From: Halalkalibacter alkaliphilus
GTDB lineage: Bacteria > Bacillota > Bacilli > Bacillales > Bacillaceae_D
Assembly (NCBI RefSeq): GCF_023555415.1
Contig: NZ_JAKRYL010000015.1
Location: 1-64,000, forward strand
Direction of reading: 5' to 3'
Length of the DNA stretch: 64,000 nt
Shown: positions 63,790 to 64,000 of the stretch, piece by piece
How positions within the stretch are numbered: position 1 is the first letter of the stretch
Layout: the number at the start of each line of letters is the position of its first letter
Translations under genes and position numbers: made by a program
Notes under the pieces: generated by a model
The model's input: only the letters and a program-made list of their open reading frames with translations
The model's database searches: none
What the model was told of the DNA's origin: nothing

Positions 63790-64000
63790 TTGGTAGCAAA
63801 AGAACTGATCAACATGAAAGAATATTTAAGAGAAGAAGTAAAAAACGATTATTATGTAGTATGGGAACAGGTTGAGGTTTGTTTAGATGAAACAGAATCA
63901 ACTTCAACTGAAGAATTTCTGAAAGTAATGTATGAACAAAGTGAAAGTAGTTCGCTTGTACTAATGTATTCATTTTTAATTGACAAAACAAGTAGTATTG
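63790..64000 (+). CDS. Partial protein of unknown function, cut by the window end
   Basis: An open frame of about 70 codons reaches the window end without a stop. TTG (or GTG at 63781) is the likely start; AGAGTGAT lies just before. The acidic sequence with ELINMKEYLREEVKNDYY has no recognised domain. Confidence 0.5.
   Translation, partial: MVAKELINMKEYLREEVKNDYYVVWEQVEVCLDETESTSTEEFLKVMYEQSESSSLVLMYSFLIDKTSSI

Noticed and set aside
1-64000. Search for tRNA, rRNA, CRISPR arrays and riboswitch aptamers
   Set aside because: No cloverleaf, conserved rRNA segment or regular direct-repeat/spacer array was seen by eye, and no aptamer core was recognised; a covariance-model scan would be needed to exclude weak matches.

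Overview
The window looks like chromosomal DNA of an endospore-forming, low-GC Bacillaceae. Gene density is high and Shine-Dalgarno sequences are strong (AAGGAGG type). TTG and GTG starts are frequent, and bidirectional T-rich terminators separate most units. Sporulation or Bacillus-specific small proteins (YjcZ-like, YrzI-like, YfhD-like), a LysM plus GH18 spore-lysin type enzyme and a YolD-UvrX SOS cassette all support this. An alkaliphilic or halotolerant Bacillus relative is plausible from overall gene style but not shown. No rRNA, tRNA, CRISPR array, prophage or replication origin was seen.

Layout. 0-11 kb: aldehyde dehydrogenase, an ECF sigma/anti-sigma pair with its own ECF-type promoter, oligoendopeptidase F, an MFS exporter, and a tricarboxylate transporter in which TctA and TctB appear fused, convergent with its TctC binding protein. 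11-19 kb: small coat-type peptide, LysE and APC transporters, DUF457 membrane protein, MBL hydrolase, amidinotransferase-fold hydrolase, then a complete IS3/IS150-type element (17320-18994) sitting inside a terminator stem. 19-31 kb: ExoA, HAD phosphatases, glycerol-1-phosphate dehydrogenase family protein, MOSC protein, a LacI regulator with two palindromic operators, a SleL-like enzyme and small membrane proteins. 31-40 kb: class B PBP, LOG protein, orphan ABC ATPase, DUF421/DUF4363 operon, SOS-controlled uvrX-yolD, a CstR-type persulfide sensor and two polysaccharide deacetylases, the first with an in-frame TGA after a good start. 40-54 kb: reductase/hydrolase pair, double P-loop ATPase, asparagine synthetase, membrane-anchored Mrr-like nuclease, a surface glycosidase-like protein with a 15-residue repeat stalk, an EamA transporter preceded by an AraC remnant, a minimal ATP-dependent DNA ligase, a Fur-box-controlled Cys-rich protein, PPOX and NsrR, and a CNNM/CorC protein. 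54-64 kb: a four-gene His-rich lipoprotein/two-component/lipoprotein cluster, lytic transglycosylase and small proteins.

Most notable items: (1) a dispersed nested-hairpin repeat, five copies plus one remnant, always next to gene 3' ends, whose stems vary in sequence but keep pairing; (2) the IS element that split an 18-bp terminator stem and can be removed in silico to restore it exactly; (3) the His-rich signalling/lipoprotein cluster at 54.7-59.1 kb; (4) the CstR-type regulator without sulfide genes, followed by a deacetylase with a TGA codon; (5) the pentadecad stalk protein. Most start sites were chosen by Shine-Dalgarno spacing. Family names rest on sequence recognition only, since no search was run.
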